Of a DNA stretch of 64,000 nucleotides, positions 47,974 through 55,865 are shown piece after piece. Each line of letters starts with the position of its first letter. Position 1 is the stretch's first letter. The stretch is from Nostoc sp. 'Peltigera membranacea cyanobiont' N6 (GTDB taxonomy: Bacteria; Cyanobacteriota; Cyanobacteriia; Cyanobacteriales; Nostocaceae): the NCBI RefSeq assembly GCF_002949735.1, contig NZ_CP026681.1:2170001-2234000 (forward strand), given 5' to 3'. A model generated the notes under the pieces. That model did no database searches. It worked only from the letters and a program-made list of their open reading frames with translations, and was not told the DNA's origin. Position numbers and translations under genes: made by a program.

Positions 47974-48225
47974 ATCTCGTCCGCTGGATATACGCCCGCG
48001 ATCACAACGGCAGCCATCGAAGTAGATCATACAGCCGCGATCGCATTCGGAAGGCTGTTTATTTCTAACCCCGATCTTGTGTAGCCTATTCAAACGCATA
48101 CAGCGCTCAATGCATACGACCACAAGACGTTTTACGGTGGCGACGCTCATGGGTACACCGACTATCCGACGCTCGATGCCGCTCCTGCAACTGAGCAGCT
48201 ACAGTCTGTAGCTCTCTTATCTTAA
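47974..48225 (+). pseudogene. C-terminal fragment of an Old Yellow Enzyme gene
   Basis: The frame reads SSAGYTPAITTAAIEV, then TAAIAFGRLFISNPDLV, an in-frame TAG, and continues LNAYDHKTFYGGDAHGYTDY and PTLDAAPATEQ to a TAA. This is the end of an OYE protein, similar to the end of the intact gene at 44054-45190. The N-terminal part is missing and a stop interrupts the rest. Confidence 0.75.
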
Positions 48226-48252
48226 AGCTTCACGAAACGCGAAAGGCTCACC

Positions 48253-48549
48253 ATGTCCAAAGAGATTCTATTTAGTTCCCTGCGTCTAGGAGCAATTCAG
48301 CTCCCGAATCGGGTAGTCATGGCCCCTCTCACGCGTATGCGTGCCGACGCTGCCCATGTGCCAACCGCGTTGAACGCTGAATACTACGCGCAGCGTTCCT
48401 CAGCAGGGCTGATCCTCTCGGAAGGAACTGCGATTAGCCCTCAGGCGCACGGCTATCCCAATGCTCCAGGGATCTACACGGCGGAACAGATTGCCGGGTG
48501 GCGCGTGATTACTGTACGTTCGCTTATTTTTGAAGGCAAGAGGAATTAA
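48253..48549 (+). pseudogene. N-terminal fragment of an Old Yellow Enzyme gene, cut by an IS
   Basis: After a GAAAGG-type ribosome site the frame gives MSKEILFSSLRLGAIQLPNR, VVMAPLTRMRADAAHVPT, EYYAQRSSAGLILSEGTAIS and GIYTAEQIAGWR. At 48512 the IS1634-type element begins and the remaining codons come from it. The rest of the enzyme is not found on the other side of the IS, so DNA was lost. Confidence 0.85.
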
Positions 48550-48638
48550 TGCCTTGAGGGGAAAGGAATAGGGCGATAAGGAGTAATAGCACCATTTTCC
48601 GTTAGTCTGTAAGACAGATTCTGGAGAGGGGTGTGCGT

Positions 48639-50363
48639 ATGGCAATAAACGAACAGGTAAAAATTTATTCTGAGAGAATTGATGATATTCCGGTAATAGT
48701 GGAATGGCTAAACAAGATGGAGATAGGCAAGTGGATTGACCAAAAACTCACTCCACCACACGGAAATCACAAAGGACTGAGTTACGGAGAATTGAGTGTA
48801 TTGTTATTGATATATATAATCACCCAGTCAGACCATCGGTTGTCGGCGGTGGAACCCTGGATAGAAGCAAACCGAAAAATTTTAGAGCTAACTACGGGGT
48901 GGTCGATAGGGAAAAAAGATGCAACTGACGACCGACTGGCAAGGGTAGTCGAAGAATTAGGATTGCAATCAGAGGCGAGGCTGGAAATAGAAGTAAAGTT
49001 AGGACGACATCTGATTCGTGCCTACGAATTACCAACAGAAGTGGCACGAACTGATACAACAAGTTTTAGCGTGAATCATCAACAAGACGAGTCAGCACAA
49101 GAAAGTCTACTGCGTTATGGCTATTCCAAAGACAAGCGTCCAGACTTGTTGCAATACCGTCAGTTGTTAGCCACTCTCGACCCAATGGGAATGCCGTTGG
49201 TTAGCGCCACCCTAGAAGGGAATGGAGCCGATGACCCATTATATTTACCAACATGGCAAAAATTAGTAAAAGTAATTGGACACAAAAAATTTGTCTTCAT
49301 CGCTGATTGTAAAGCAGGGTCGATGGCGACTCGCGCTCAAATCGCAGCCAACGCAGGGATTTACTGCTTTCCTGTACCCATGAGTGGGCAACATCCCCAA
49401 TATCTTAAGCAATGGGTACTCTCCCCACCAGCAGAAACATTGTCCATTCGTTTACCGCGACAAGATGAAGAAGAACCTGCTGTGGGAAAAGGCTTTGAAG
49501 TAGAGTTAGGCAAGTTTTGGTTCAATCAAGAAACCAACAAGTGGGTACGCTGGCACGAACGCTATTTGGTAGTTTATTCCCAAAGCCTTGCCGCATCTGC
49601 CATCCGTGGTCAACAGCAACGCCTCTTGACTGCAAGAACTGCTTTGGATAAATTAGCTAACAAGCCGGGTGACGACCGGGAGGAACTTAGCCATAAAGTA
49701 GAAAACATCAAGAAGCGCTATCGTGTCAAGGATTTCTTCTCAACCATGATTACGGAAGAAATCATCAAAGAAACTCGCAATTGTAGACGGGGACGACCAT
49801 CAAAAAACTCGACTACTGCGGAAGTTACGAAGATATGTCTTCAACTTCATATACATCCGATTCATACTGCTATTAAGGAAGCAGAAACCTTGGCTGGGTG
49901 GCGATTGTATGTCACTAACGCCCCGACCACTCGACTGACCCTACCACAAGCCGTAATGTATTACCGGGATGAATGGCTCTTGGAGCGTGGGTTTCACCGT
50001 TTTAAAAGAGGTTCTTTGCCCGCTTTACCTATTTACTTTCAAAATGAAGACCGAATCACTGGCTTGATGTTTATCTTGAACATAGCTTTGCGCGTATTTA
50101 CCTTGATGGAGTTTGTTGTACGGAAAGCTCTCCAGCAAACGCAACAATCTTTGGCTGGTCTTTATGACGGCAATCCAAAGCGAAAAACTAGTCGCCCATC
50201 TGCAGAGCGAATGCTTAAGGCTTTTTGTCACCTTACTCTCTATTATCTCCCTGATTCTACCATCTTCATCACGCCTTTGTCCGAGCTTCAAAAACAGATT
50301 CTTGCACTCATGAAAATGCCTGAATCTCTCTATCAGCTAGATTCATTGCACTGCAAGACATAA
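48639..50363 (+). CDS. IS1634-family transposase
   Basis: 574 residues from ATG 48639 (a GTG at 48633 is also possible), starting MAINEQVKIYSERIDDIPVI, then the DUF4277-like part KWIDQKLTPPHGNHKGLSYG and SDHRLSAVEPWI. The catalytic part has TDTTSFSVN, LPTWQKLVKVIGHKKFVFIA followed by DCKAGS, and YYRDEWLLERGFHRFKRGSL, giving a DDE triad. It appears intact. Confidence 0.9.
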   Translation: MAINEQVKIYSERIDDIPVIVEWLNKMEIGKWIDQKLTPPHGNHKGLSYGELSVLLLIYIITQSDHRLSAVEPWIEANRKILELTTGWSIGKKDATDDRLARVVEELGLQSEARLEIEVKLGRHLIRAYELPTEVARTDTTSFSVNHQQDESAQESLLRYGYSKDKRPDLLQYRQLLATLDPMGMPLVSATLEGNGADDPLYLPTWQKLVKVIGHKKFVFIADCKAGSMATRAQIAANAGIYCFPVPMSGQHPQYLKQWVLSPPAETLSIRLPRQDEEEPAVGKGFEVELGKFWFNQETNKWVRWHERYLVVYSQSLAASAIRGQQQRLLTARTALDKLANKPGDDREELSHKVENIKKRYRVKDFFSTMITEEIIKETRNCRRGRPSKNSTTAEVTKICLQLHIHPIHTAIKEAETLAGWRLYVTNAPTTRLTLPQAVMYYRDEWLLERGFHRFKRGSLPALPIYFQNEDRITGLMFILNIALRVFTLMEFVVRKALQQTQQSLAGLYDGNPKRKTSRPSAERMLKAFCHLTLYYLPDSTIFITPLSELQKQILALMKMPESLYQLDSLHCKT

Positions 50364-50450
50364 TTACGTCTTCCCCCCTATAAAATCAGCACCCCCTACA
50401 CTTTAAGACACCCAATTGAATGGGACATTTCAACATCAGCCCCAACCGTG

Positions 50451-50636
50451 TATTACACCGAAAGTTGGACATGGAATAGTGCGGCTCTTCCATGTATTAC
50501 ACCGAAAACTTGTAGGTTCTCAGTCTTTTGGCGTGAATTCTCTGGGCTTCTAAGTATTACAAGGCAACACTTGAATTCCTTTGTGCCGTTTAATACACCG
50601 TCAATCCCATCTACCTTTGCCAAGTATTACACGGTG
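50451..50636. repeat. Five copies of a TATTACACCG-like motif inside the IS
   Basis: Copies at 50451, 50495, 50555 (TATTACAAGG), 50591 (TAATACACCG) and 50627 (TATTACACGG), all in the same direction, between the transposase stop and the right terminal repeat. Spacing is 36-60 bases. They might be transposase binding sites. Confidence 0.7.
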
Positions 50637-50723
50637 ATGGTTTTAGGATCTCCACAATCACCTTGAAACCTTACACAGTCAGGTATTAATTCCCCTTGCC
50701 CTGACAAAATAAGCGAACGTACA

Positions 50724-50807
50724 GCTAAAAGTGTTCATTTCCCAGATATGCCGCCTGGCCAAGGAATTTTTTTCAATCCACATCATTTACAAATCATAGA
50801 GTCATAG
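50724..50807 (+). pseudogene. Tail of a gene truncated by the IS1634-type element
   Basis: Right after the IS a frame reads AKSVHFPDMPPGQGIFF then NPHHLQIIES and TAG. It has no start and looks like a C-terminal remnant. The family is not recognised. Confidence 0.35.
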
Positions 50808-50815
50808 CCAATATC

Positions 50816-51016
50816 ATGCCGAGAAAATCAACTTACCCCGCCACTACCGACCAGTCACACCAATGCTTACAATACCTCCGGCGCTGTGGAGGTAGCGCAC
50901 GATTGTGCAGTATTAAATTTAGCCTGGGAGTGATTCAAGGCTTGGTAAATCAAAGAAAGGTAAAGATTACCAATACAGGTGCAGGTTTCTATGTCCAATT
51001 GGAGGAATCCAAATGA
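50816..51016 (+). CDS. Small unrecognised protein
   Basis: 66 residues, basic, with two Cys in LQYLRRCGGSARLCS and a beta-rich tail VKITNTGAGFYVQLEESK. It could be a small winged-helix-like DNA-binding protein, judged only from the helix-then-hairpin layout. The stop overlaps the next ATG by four bases, so it is co-translated with it. Confidence 0.55.
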   Translation: MPRKSTYPATTDQSHQCLQYLRRCGGSARLCSIKFSLGVIQGLVNQRKVKITNTGAGFYVQLEESK

Positions 51017-51357
51017 CTAACCACAAACAAGTTGTTTACCAATCCCAATTAGACCACAAGAGTAAATTGGTTCTTCGCCGCCGTACTAAGAGAAGATTCA
51101 ACTCCAGGATTTTTTTCGACCGCATCATAGAAACAACTGCAATTGTCTCTCTGCTGTTGACTGGCTTTTCAGGAGCCGGAGCAATGGCTTGCTGGGGGCT
51201 GGAGATTATTGAAACAAATGCTGACACTAATATAATCATTTCTGGGTGGCAGCAGCAGAAAAGTATTTGCTTGGGTGCAATGTTAGTCAGTTTTTCTGCC
51301 TTCTTAGGGACTTCTTTAGTCGGAGCAAGTCTCAGTATCCAACGAGATAAATTTTAG
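51013..51357 (+). CDS. Small membrane protein, unknown function
   Basis: 114 residues. A basic N-terminus (RRRTKRRFNSR) is followed by two hydrophobic segments, IVSLLLTGFSGAGAMACW and ICLGAMLVSFSAFLGTSL. The start overlaps the previous gene. No family is recognised. It belongs to a run of small same-strand genes up to 51833. Confidence 0.6.
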   Translation: MTNHKQVVYQSQLDHKSKLVLRRRTKRRFNSRIFFDRIIETTAIVSLLLTGFSGAGAMACWGLEIIETNADTNIIISGWQQQKSICLGAMLVSFSAFLGTSLVGASLSIQRDKF

Positions 51358-51371
51358 GTGAGTTAACGGCA

Positions 51372-51584
51372 ATGAAAGAGTACAAAACCAAACATGGCGG
51401 CTACAAAATTGAGACAACTGAATTATCAAATGGTGCTGTGGATGTTCACGTTGGGAAGCAGGGCTTTTTGAAAACAACCTGGGCATCTCCTTCAACTCAA
51501 ACTTTTGATAATCATACACAAGCTGTTAGTCATGCCAAAAATGCTATTGATAACGGCGAAATTGATTCCGTTTTTCAACGTTAG
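51372..51584 (+). CDS. Small unrecognised protein
   Basis: 70 residues, soluble: MKEYKTKHGGYKIETTELS, then TQTFDNHTQAVSHAKNAIDN. It lies 14 bases after the preceding gene and 9 before the next. The repeated polar beta pattern and final helix suggest a compact domain. The function cannot be assigned. Confidence 0.55.
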   Translation: MKEYKTKHGGYKIETTELSNGAVDVHVGKQGFLKTTWASPSTQTFDNHTQAVSHAKNAIDNGEIDSVFQR

Positions 51585-51593
51585 AACACACCA

Positions 51594-51833
51594 ATGGAAA
51601 TCAAATTAACCACAGCAGAGATTCGGACTATCTTGCAAGGATGTCAACATACGTTGCGGCTTGTACAAAGTAGCCGAGATTATCGTAACATTCAGTCATC
51701 GCAGTATTTCTCTACTACTAATAATGTTGTGCTAAACGATGCTTTCAGTATTTTGGGAGAAATAGTGGACGCAATCGAGCAGGTAGAGCAATTTTCTCAA
51801 CAAGGAGAATCAAGTCATGGAACAGGAAATTAA
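51594..51833 (+). CDS. Small unrecognised helical protein
   Basis: 79 residues. It starts MEIKLTTAEIRTILQGCQHT and contains DAFSILGEIVDAIEQVEQFS, a largely helical pattern. It overlaps the next short frame by 17 bases. No family is recognised. Confidence 0.5.
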   Translation: MEIKLTTAEIRTILQGCQHTLRLVQSSRDYRNIQSSQYFSTTNNVVLNDAFSILGEIVDAIEQVEQFSQQGESSHGTGN

Positions 51834-51972
51834 AAATGCAATTGGTTTGGACAATCCTGAACTTGTAATAGAGTCGAAACCAAAACCTGAACCTGAACCA
51901 AAACCAACTGTAACGATTTACGAGTTTGGCGCTCTGTTATCTAAAAACGAGCCACCCAAAAACCATCAGTGA
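51817..51972 (+). pseudogene. Small gene interrupted near its end by an IS4-type element
   Basis: The frame starts MEQEIKNAIGLDNPELVIES, has a KPKPEPEPKP linker, and reads FGALLSKNEPPKN before entering the IS. Removing the IS and one copy of the 9-bp duplication joins it to RNEHKTIDS and a TAA at the start of the gene at 53585. The original product had about 60 residues; now the IS adds HQ and a stop. The function is unknown. Confidence 0.6.
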
Positions 51973-51996
51973 GAGGTTAGAGTGATTGCACTTTTG

Positions 51997-53304
51997 TCAA
52001 GAGGGTGCGGGAAAAGGCGATAAATCCAGCTTGGAGACTGGTTTTCGCAGGGCTTTAACTACTCCTAAATCTTGATTTTCTTTGGCAGCGAAGTACTTAA
52101 TTGGGTCATCCGCCTTACCTTTGTCATAGGCGACACTAAAATGATATAAACCACGAAAAATCATCTCTAAAGAAATGCGGTCAAATGGCAGAGATAATTC
52201 GTCTGCAACCGCATCTCCCAAGTCAACCAATACTGCATAAAAGAGCCAAGTTGCCCACACTTGTAACTTCACACCATTAATAGAACCAGTCCATAAATAC
52301 GAAAGTCCCAATAAACGCTTGACTACGTAAAAAGCTTCTTCAACTCTCCATCTTCGGCGATATAAATCTGCGACAACGTAAGGAGGTAAGATTTGTGGGT
52401 CGAGGACAGAAGTAATGTAAGAATAACTAGTTTTACCAACCTTAATTTCTATTAAACGTAAAGTGAGTACTGGTGCGCCACGACGAACAGTGCCAAGTTG
52501 AATCAATCGGTCTTTAACTGAATGGTCATAGCTGAAAATTTTTAAGTACTTAATAGATGCTTTGGCTTTTAAACGAGTAATAAAATGAACTTCTTGGTTG
52601 ATAATTTGTTGTAAAAAGTGGAAATGATAAAAACCTCTGTCAAGTAAAATCAGAGTTTTAGGAGGCAGCAAATTTAATAATGCCGCTTCAAAATTAGTGT
52701 CCGATGCTGCTGGATTAGTGTGAAACCAAACTTCCACAGGTAAACGAGTAACCAAATCAATAACTGTACAAATTTTACCGGCTAACTGTCCTGTTTTCAA
52801 GTCTTCCAAGCTTTTTAGCTTCCGAAATAACGCTTCTAGGGTTGACCCATCAGCAATCCAAATTTGTTCAAAATTACGGAGTGCAAATTTAACACTATCT
52901 GGCAATGGTCGTCGTAGTCTTTGTTGCCAATTAAATTGTAACTTAGGTAATAAATCCTTAAATACACGCTCAAATAATTCAGCAGGGAAAACTAAAAATC
53001 TTTCTGATAATGATTGTTGAGCAACTTTTGTTGGATTACACCATAATAAACCTTCTCTTGCTAGCAGACGATTTAACTCTTGAACGCCAGGAACTTGCCG
53101 CCACAACAGTGTTAATACTGCTGCCACCATTAAAGATAAATTGAGAACTCTGTCTCGTAATCCTAACTGTTTATAATATTTTTGTTGAGCATAAACTGCT
53201 GGAGTTAATAAAGCCTCTAAATGTTTGGCGATGACTTCATTATCTATAGTCGGAGTATGATGTCGTTGTGCGTGGTCAGAGTTTTGTTTTGGTCGCTTGG
53301 GCAT
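51997..53304 (-). CDS. IS4-family transposase
   Basis: 435 residues, intact. It has IADGSTLEALFRKLKS (first catalytic D), LILLDRGFYHFHFLQ (second D) and DLYRRRWRVEEAFYVVKRLL, the Y-R-E-K signature of the IS4 family, where the E completes the triad. It begins MPKRPKQNSDHAQRHHTP and ends close to the left terminal repeat. No frameshift is seen. Confidence 0.9.
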   Translation of the reverse strand: MPKRPKQNSDHAQRHHTPTIDNEVIAKHLEALLTPAVYAQQKYYKQLGLRDRVLNLSLMVAAVLTLLWRQVPGVQELNRLLAREGLLWCNPTKVAQQSLSERFLVFPAELFERVFKDLLPKLQFNWQQRLRRPLPDSVKFALRNFEQIWIADGSTLEALFRKLKSLEDLKTGQLAGKICTVIDLVTRLPVEVWFHTNPAASDTNFEAALLNLLPPKTLILLDRGFYHFHFLQQIINQEVHFITRLKAKASIKYLKIFSYDHSVKDRLIQLGTVRRGAPVLTLRLIEIKVGKTSYSYITSVLDPQILPPYVVADLYRRRWRVEEAFYVVKRLLGLSYLWTGSINGVKLQVWATWLFYAVLVDLGDAVADELSLPFDRISLEMIFRGLYHFSVAYDKGKADDPIKYFAAKENQDLGVVKALRKPVSKLDLSPFPAPS

Positions 53305-53426
53305 GGTGGTAAACCAAACTTTTCATTACCTCGTTTCATAATTGAATTTACCTAACAATACTGCCCACTCTTTACGTCGTTACAATACTTTTTCATCTCC
53401 TATAAAAGCAGTTAAACATTTTAAAG

Positions 53427-53505
53427 ATAATGATAATCAAATATAGGGGGAGGAGGTGAGCGACGCTCACCTCCTCCCCCTACCCTCAACACGATTATCA
53501 TTCTT
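53427..53505. repeat. Long hairpin flanked on both sides by Fur-box-like half motifs
   Basis: ATAATGATAATC (from 53427) is followed by a perfect 16-bp stem GGGGGAGGAGGTGAGC (53446-53461) with loop GAC and arm 53465-53480. GATTATCATT follows at 53493-53502 in inverse. It lies inside the IS4-type element, upstream of the transposase. Confidence 0.75.
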
Positions 53506-53584
53506 ATTTAAGATTTTTTGAGTATTTTAACTGATTGACAAAAGACACTTTGTCCTAACCTCTCACCGATGCCCAAAAACAGAA

Positions 53585-53959
53585 ATGAACACAAAACAAT
53601 TGATTCTTAAATCTGCCATCGGAGTTTTCGCATTTTCCACTATTTTGAGTGGCTGTGTTATGGTTTTCGGGCAAAAGAAACCAAACTATTTCAACATCAC
53701 AATACCTGCAAGTGCAGCGAGGTTGGCTTTCTGTTTCAGCATGATGGGAACTGGATTGACCTTGTGTTTCGGTAGCCGGATTGAAACAGCGCAATTTGAA
53801 GATTCACTAAAACCCAGACCTGTGCCTCTTCCGTGCCGAGGTTGCAAGCATTTCCACGGGGTTGTCTACAACGGTGTGTTTCTCAATTGCGCTGTTCATC
53901 CCAGAGGCTGCTTCGGTGATGAATGCCCCGACTGGCAAAGCTTTCGACTATCTAAATAA
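53585..53959 (+). CDS. Small membrane protein with a Cys-rich C-terminal motif
   Basis: 124 residues. Hydrophobic segments are IGVFAFSTILSGCVMVFG and LAFCFSMMGTGLTLCFG. The tail has CRGCKHFHG, NCAVHP and CFGDECPDWQSF, with spacing fit for a metal site. Similar small Cys-rich proteins occur in cyanobacteria, with no known function. Its start follows the IS4 target site, so the IS may change its expression. Confidence 0.6.
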   Translation: MNTKQLILKSAIGVFAFSTILSGCVMVFGQKKPNYFNITIPASAARLAFCFSMMGTGLTLCFGSRIETAQFEDSLKPRPVPLPCRGCKHFHGVVYNGVFLNCAVHPRGCFGDECPDWQSFRLSK

Positions 53960-54245
53960 GGAGCAAGAAAATGACGTTAACTCTAGAGAATCGCTCTCGA
54001 AACAAAGAATCGTCCTTGACCAAGCATTACGGCAGATACAACAGCTAAACTCCAAGATTCAAGAGTTAGAGCAGCAGCATCAAGATTACGTGCATCAGCA
54101 ACAGAATTTGATTGCTGCGATTGCTGAGATTTGCGTTTCTCCGATCCAGGAAGTACAGGCGCTGCGGATTCTGATACACCGGGGAGAAGCAGCTTGCCGA
54201 CAGTACTTGCGTTCAGTGTTGGTTAAACAACGTCAGACTTCATAG
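53919..54245 (+). CDS. Small coiled-coil protein, start uncertain
   Basis: The frame contains a clear coiled coil, LRQIQQLNSKIQELEQQHQD, followed by QNLIAAIAEICVSPIQEVQA. In-frame ATGs lie only inside the previous gene (53919 is the nearest). A better ribosome site (AAGGAGC) precedes ATG 53971, but that start is in another frame and ends after 25 codons. Either the start is atypical or a frameshift lies near 54000-54050. The function is unknown. Confidence 0.5.
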   Translation: MNAPTGKAFDYLNKEQENDVNSRESLSKQRIVLDQALRQIQQLNSKIQELEQQHQDYVHQQQNLIAAIAEICVSPIQEVQALRILIHRGEAACRQYLRSVLVKQRQTS

Positions 54246-54248
54246 AGT

Positions 54249-54623
54249 TCAGGCACTCAGTGATTCCGGTTCAGTACCAGATATTTCCAAAACCCGACGT
54301 AACCAATATGAAGTTTCAAGAGAAGCAGATTGCTTTTGTTCGGCATCCGACCAAATGTTTTCCCAGTCAAACAGCCAATTAGTAAGCAAACGAACTAAGT
54401 CAACTAACTCACAAGCTCGGTCAATGTCGTCTGCTTTTACCATGTCAGGTACAGTCCACTCAATAAAGTACCGACTTTCTTTTACCAAAGGCAGCATCAA
54501 ATCCCTTGATGAGTCTCCAACCCACATAGACTGGATTTGCGATAGATGATTTGCCAAGTGATGCAACCGAATAGTCACATCATCTTGTGTAAAATTTTTC
54601 TGCTCTGGTGTCATTTGGATCAT
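54249..54623 (-). CDS. Unrecognised helical protein
   Basis: 124 residues, starting MIQMTPEQKNFTQDDVTIRL with a helical body (HHLANHLSQIQSMW, DRACELVDLVRLLTNWLFDW). Its start overlaps the stop of the DUF5674 gene by ATGA, so the two form an operon on the minus strand. No domain is recognised. Confidence 0.6.
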   Translation of the reverse strand: MIQMTPEQKNFTQDDVTIRLHHLANHLSQIQSMWVGDSSRDLMLPLVKESRYFIEWTVPDMVKADDIDRACELVDLVRLLTNWLFDWENIWSDAEQKQSASLETSYWLRRVLEISGTEPESLSA

Positions 54624-54952
54624 AAGTTTCCCAAGAACTCGATAAGAAGTTGAGCAACCCTTTCTCTAATATTAGGGTCTAAAATCTCCATTGACCTATT
54701 TTGCCGGGGACGAAGATTAACCATTGATTCAAAAATCATTTTCCCAGTCAAAGGCATAAAACTGGCAGCCCAAATATCTTGTTGTCTACTACCGTCTTTC
54801 AATAGCTCTTTTTCGCAATCAGCGTGCAGATCGCCACCACCAACCAACACAAAACGTTCAATATCGACTGCTGTTTTGATGTAGAACTTGTGTTCAGTAA
54901 GCATTTGTTCTATTTGTTGAGCAGTGGCGCGATTACGTAATAGCAAAATCAT
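54620..54952 (-). CDS. DUF5674 family protein (complete copy)
   Basis: 110 residues: MILLLRNRATAQQIEQML, YIKTAVDIERFVLVGGGDLH, KDGSRQQDIWAASF, NLRPRQNRSMEI and a final RVAQLLIEFLGNL. This is the family's full length. It is the intact paralogue of the gene at 40813-41115, and comparison shows what that copy lost. The family's role is unknown. It leads a two-gene operon. Confidence 0.8.
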   Translation of the reverse strand: MILLLRNRATAQQIEQMLTEHKFYIKTAVDIERFVLVGGGDLHADCEKELLKDGSRQQDIWAASFMPLTGKMIFESMVNLRPRQNRSMEILDPNIRERVAQLLIEFLGNL

Positions 54953-54990
54953 TCAAATCATAACCTCTATCAGGGAAAGGCATTCTAATT

Positions 54991-55206
54991 ATGGAACGGA
55001 ATCAAGCACAAGTAATTGTTGTAAGTCTGACTAGCACATTAGCGGCCATATCTATCGGGTATTTAGGAGTGCAATTTTTTGGCAGAAATACAATGTACAT
55101 AATTTCTACAGCCATGCTTGGGCTAGGTACTGGAGGAACTATCGGTCAGATTTTGGTGGAGAAAAGGCAGCGAGTAGTAGTCGGCAAACCCAAAGATGCT
55201 GGTTGA
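54991..55206 (+). CDS. Small membrane protein
   Basis: 71 residues with two hydrophobic segments (VIVVSLTSTLAAISIGYLG and YIISTAMLGLGTGGTIGQIL) and a basic tail. A degenerate copy of its last ten codons, with the following repeat, appears at 57249. The function is unknown. Confidence 0.55.
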   Translation: MERNQAQVIVVSLTSTLAAISIGYLGVQFFGRNTMYIISTAMLGLGTGGTIGQILVEKRQRVVVGKPKDAG

Positions 55207-55209
55207 GGG

Positions 55210-55305
55210 CTGGGAAAAGGGGAAAGGGGAAAGGGTAAGGGATTTAAAACCTTTCCCCCTTTGCCTTTACCCTTTACCCCGCCAAGTTCACTTGGCGAAC
55301 TAGCA
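55210..55305. repeat. Purine/pyrimidine hairpin repeat, copy 1
   Basis: GGGGAAAGGGGAAAGGG-type tracts pair with CCTTTACCCTTTACCCC around GGATTTAAAACC, followed by a small hairpin CGCCAAG/CTTGGCG. It lies just after the small membrane gene and could end its transcript. A second copy lies at 57280-57378. Confidence 0.75.
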
Positions 55306-55342
55306 GTACAAACACAATCAAAACAAAGATAGGAGCAATTGT

Positions 55343-55597
55343 ATGGAAACTTCAAAAGTTGTCACCATCCCCAATCACTGGACATCACCAAAATACTCGT
55401 TAGGGCAAAGAACCAAGCAGGGAATGATTGTAGGGGTTCAGTATTGTCTATTTGAAAACTTGGTGGTTCCTGAACGAGACGGTTTATGGCGGTATGCGGT
55501 ATTAGTTAGCACCGAAGATGAACAGGTCGAATATATTTCGGAATCTGGGGTTCAATTACCACCTGAAAAAGAGTTGCAGAGTTGCGTTTGGAGATAG
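55343..55597 (+). CDS. Small unrecognised protein, probably frameshifted at the end
   Basis: 84 residues, beta-rich: VVTIPNHWTSPKYSLGQRTK, GMIVGVQYC, DGLWRYAVLVSTEDEQVEYI. After LPPEK the current frame ends quickly (ELQSCVWR). Another frame continues RVAELRLEIEGEIDF, then CQRKIENLTQYL, up to the IS at 55651. I infer that the gene once had a helical C-terminus and has been hit by a frameshift and the IS. The function is unknown. Confidence 0.5.
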   Translation: METSKVVTIPNHWTSPKYSLGQRTKQGMIVGVQYCLFENLVVPERDGLWRYAVLVSTEDEQVEYISESGVQLPPEKELQSCVWR

Positions 55598-55705
55598 AAG
55601 GCGAGATTGACTTTTGCCAGCGCAAGATTGAGAACCTGACACAGTATTTAGGGACTTCCAAAGAATAAATTATTCCAAGAAAAACAAGAAACAGGTTTTC
55701 TCAAG

Positions 55706-55766
55706 AATGATAATCATTTTAAGGGGGGAGAAAAGGTGTTGCCGAGGGCAACACCTTTTCTCCCCC
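55706..55766. repeat. Fur-box-like motif plus 20-bp hairpin (IS copy 2, left)
   Basis: As at 907-967, but the three loop bases are GAG instead of CTC, the exact inverse. The motif AATGATAATCATT is at 55706-55718; the stem is 55724-55743 with 55747-55766. Confidence 0.75.
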
Positions 55767-55865
55767 TCATCTATGCATGAAGAATCTATACACTTCTCAT
55801 CTATTTTGAAGTTAAACAGTGTAGGATTAGTATGTTTTGTAGCTAAATAAATGCTGTTATTAAAA

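Larger units (their letters stand above)
48512..50724 (+). mobile_element. IS1634-type insertion sequence
   Basis: CTGTACGTTCGCTTATTTT at 48512-48530 is the exact reverse complement of 50706-50724. It encloses one transposase. No target duplication is seen, and the left flank (OYE gene) does not continue on the right, so a deletion next to the IS is likely. The 340 bases between the transposase stop and the right end hold five copies of a TATTACACCG-like repeat. Confidence 0.85.
51964..53571 (-). mobile_element. IS4-type insertion sequence with a 9-bp target duplication
   Basis: Inverted ends CATCAGTGAGAGGTTAG (51964) and CATCGGTGAGAGGTTAG (opposite strand, ending 53571) are flanked on both sides by CCCAAAAAC (51955-51963 and 53572-53580). 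The 1608-bp unit holds one transposase and a long hairpin near its right end. The clean duplication means a recent, simple insertion. Confidence 0.92.

Noticed and set aside
53971..54048. ATG 53971 with a good AAGGAGC site as a gene start
   Set aside because: It opens only 25 codons before a stop. It may mark a frameshifted start of the coiled-coil gene, but is not listed as a gene by itself.
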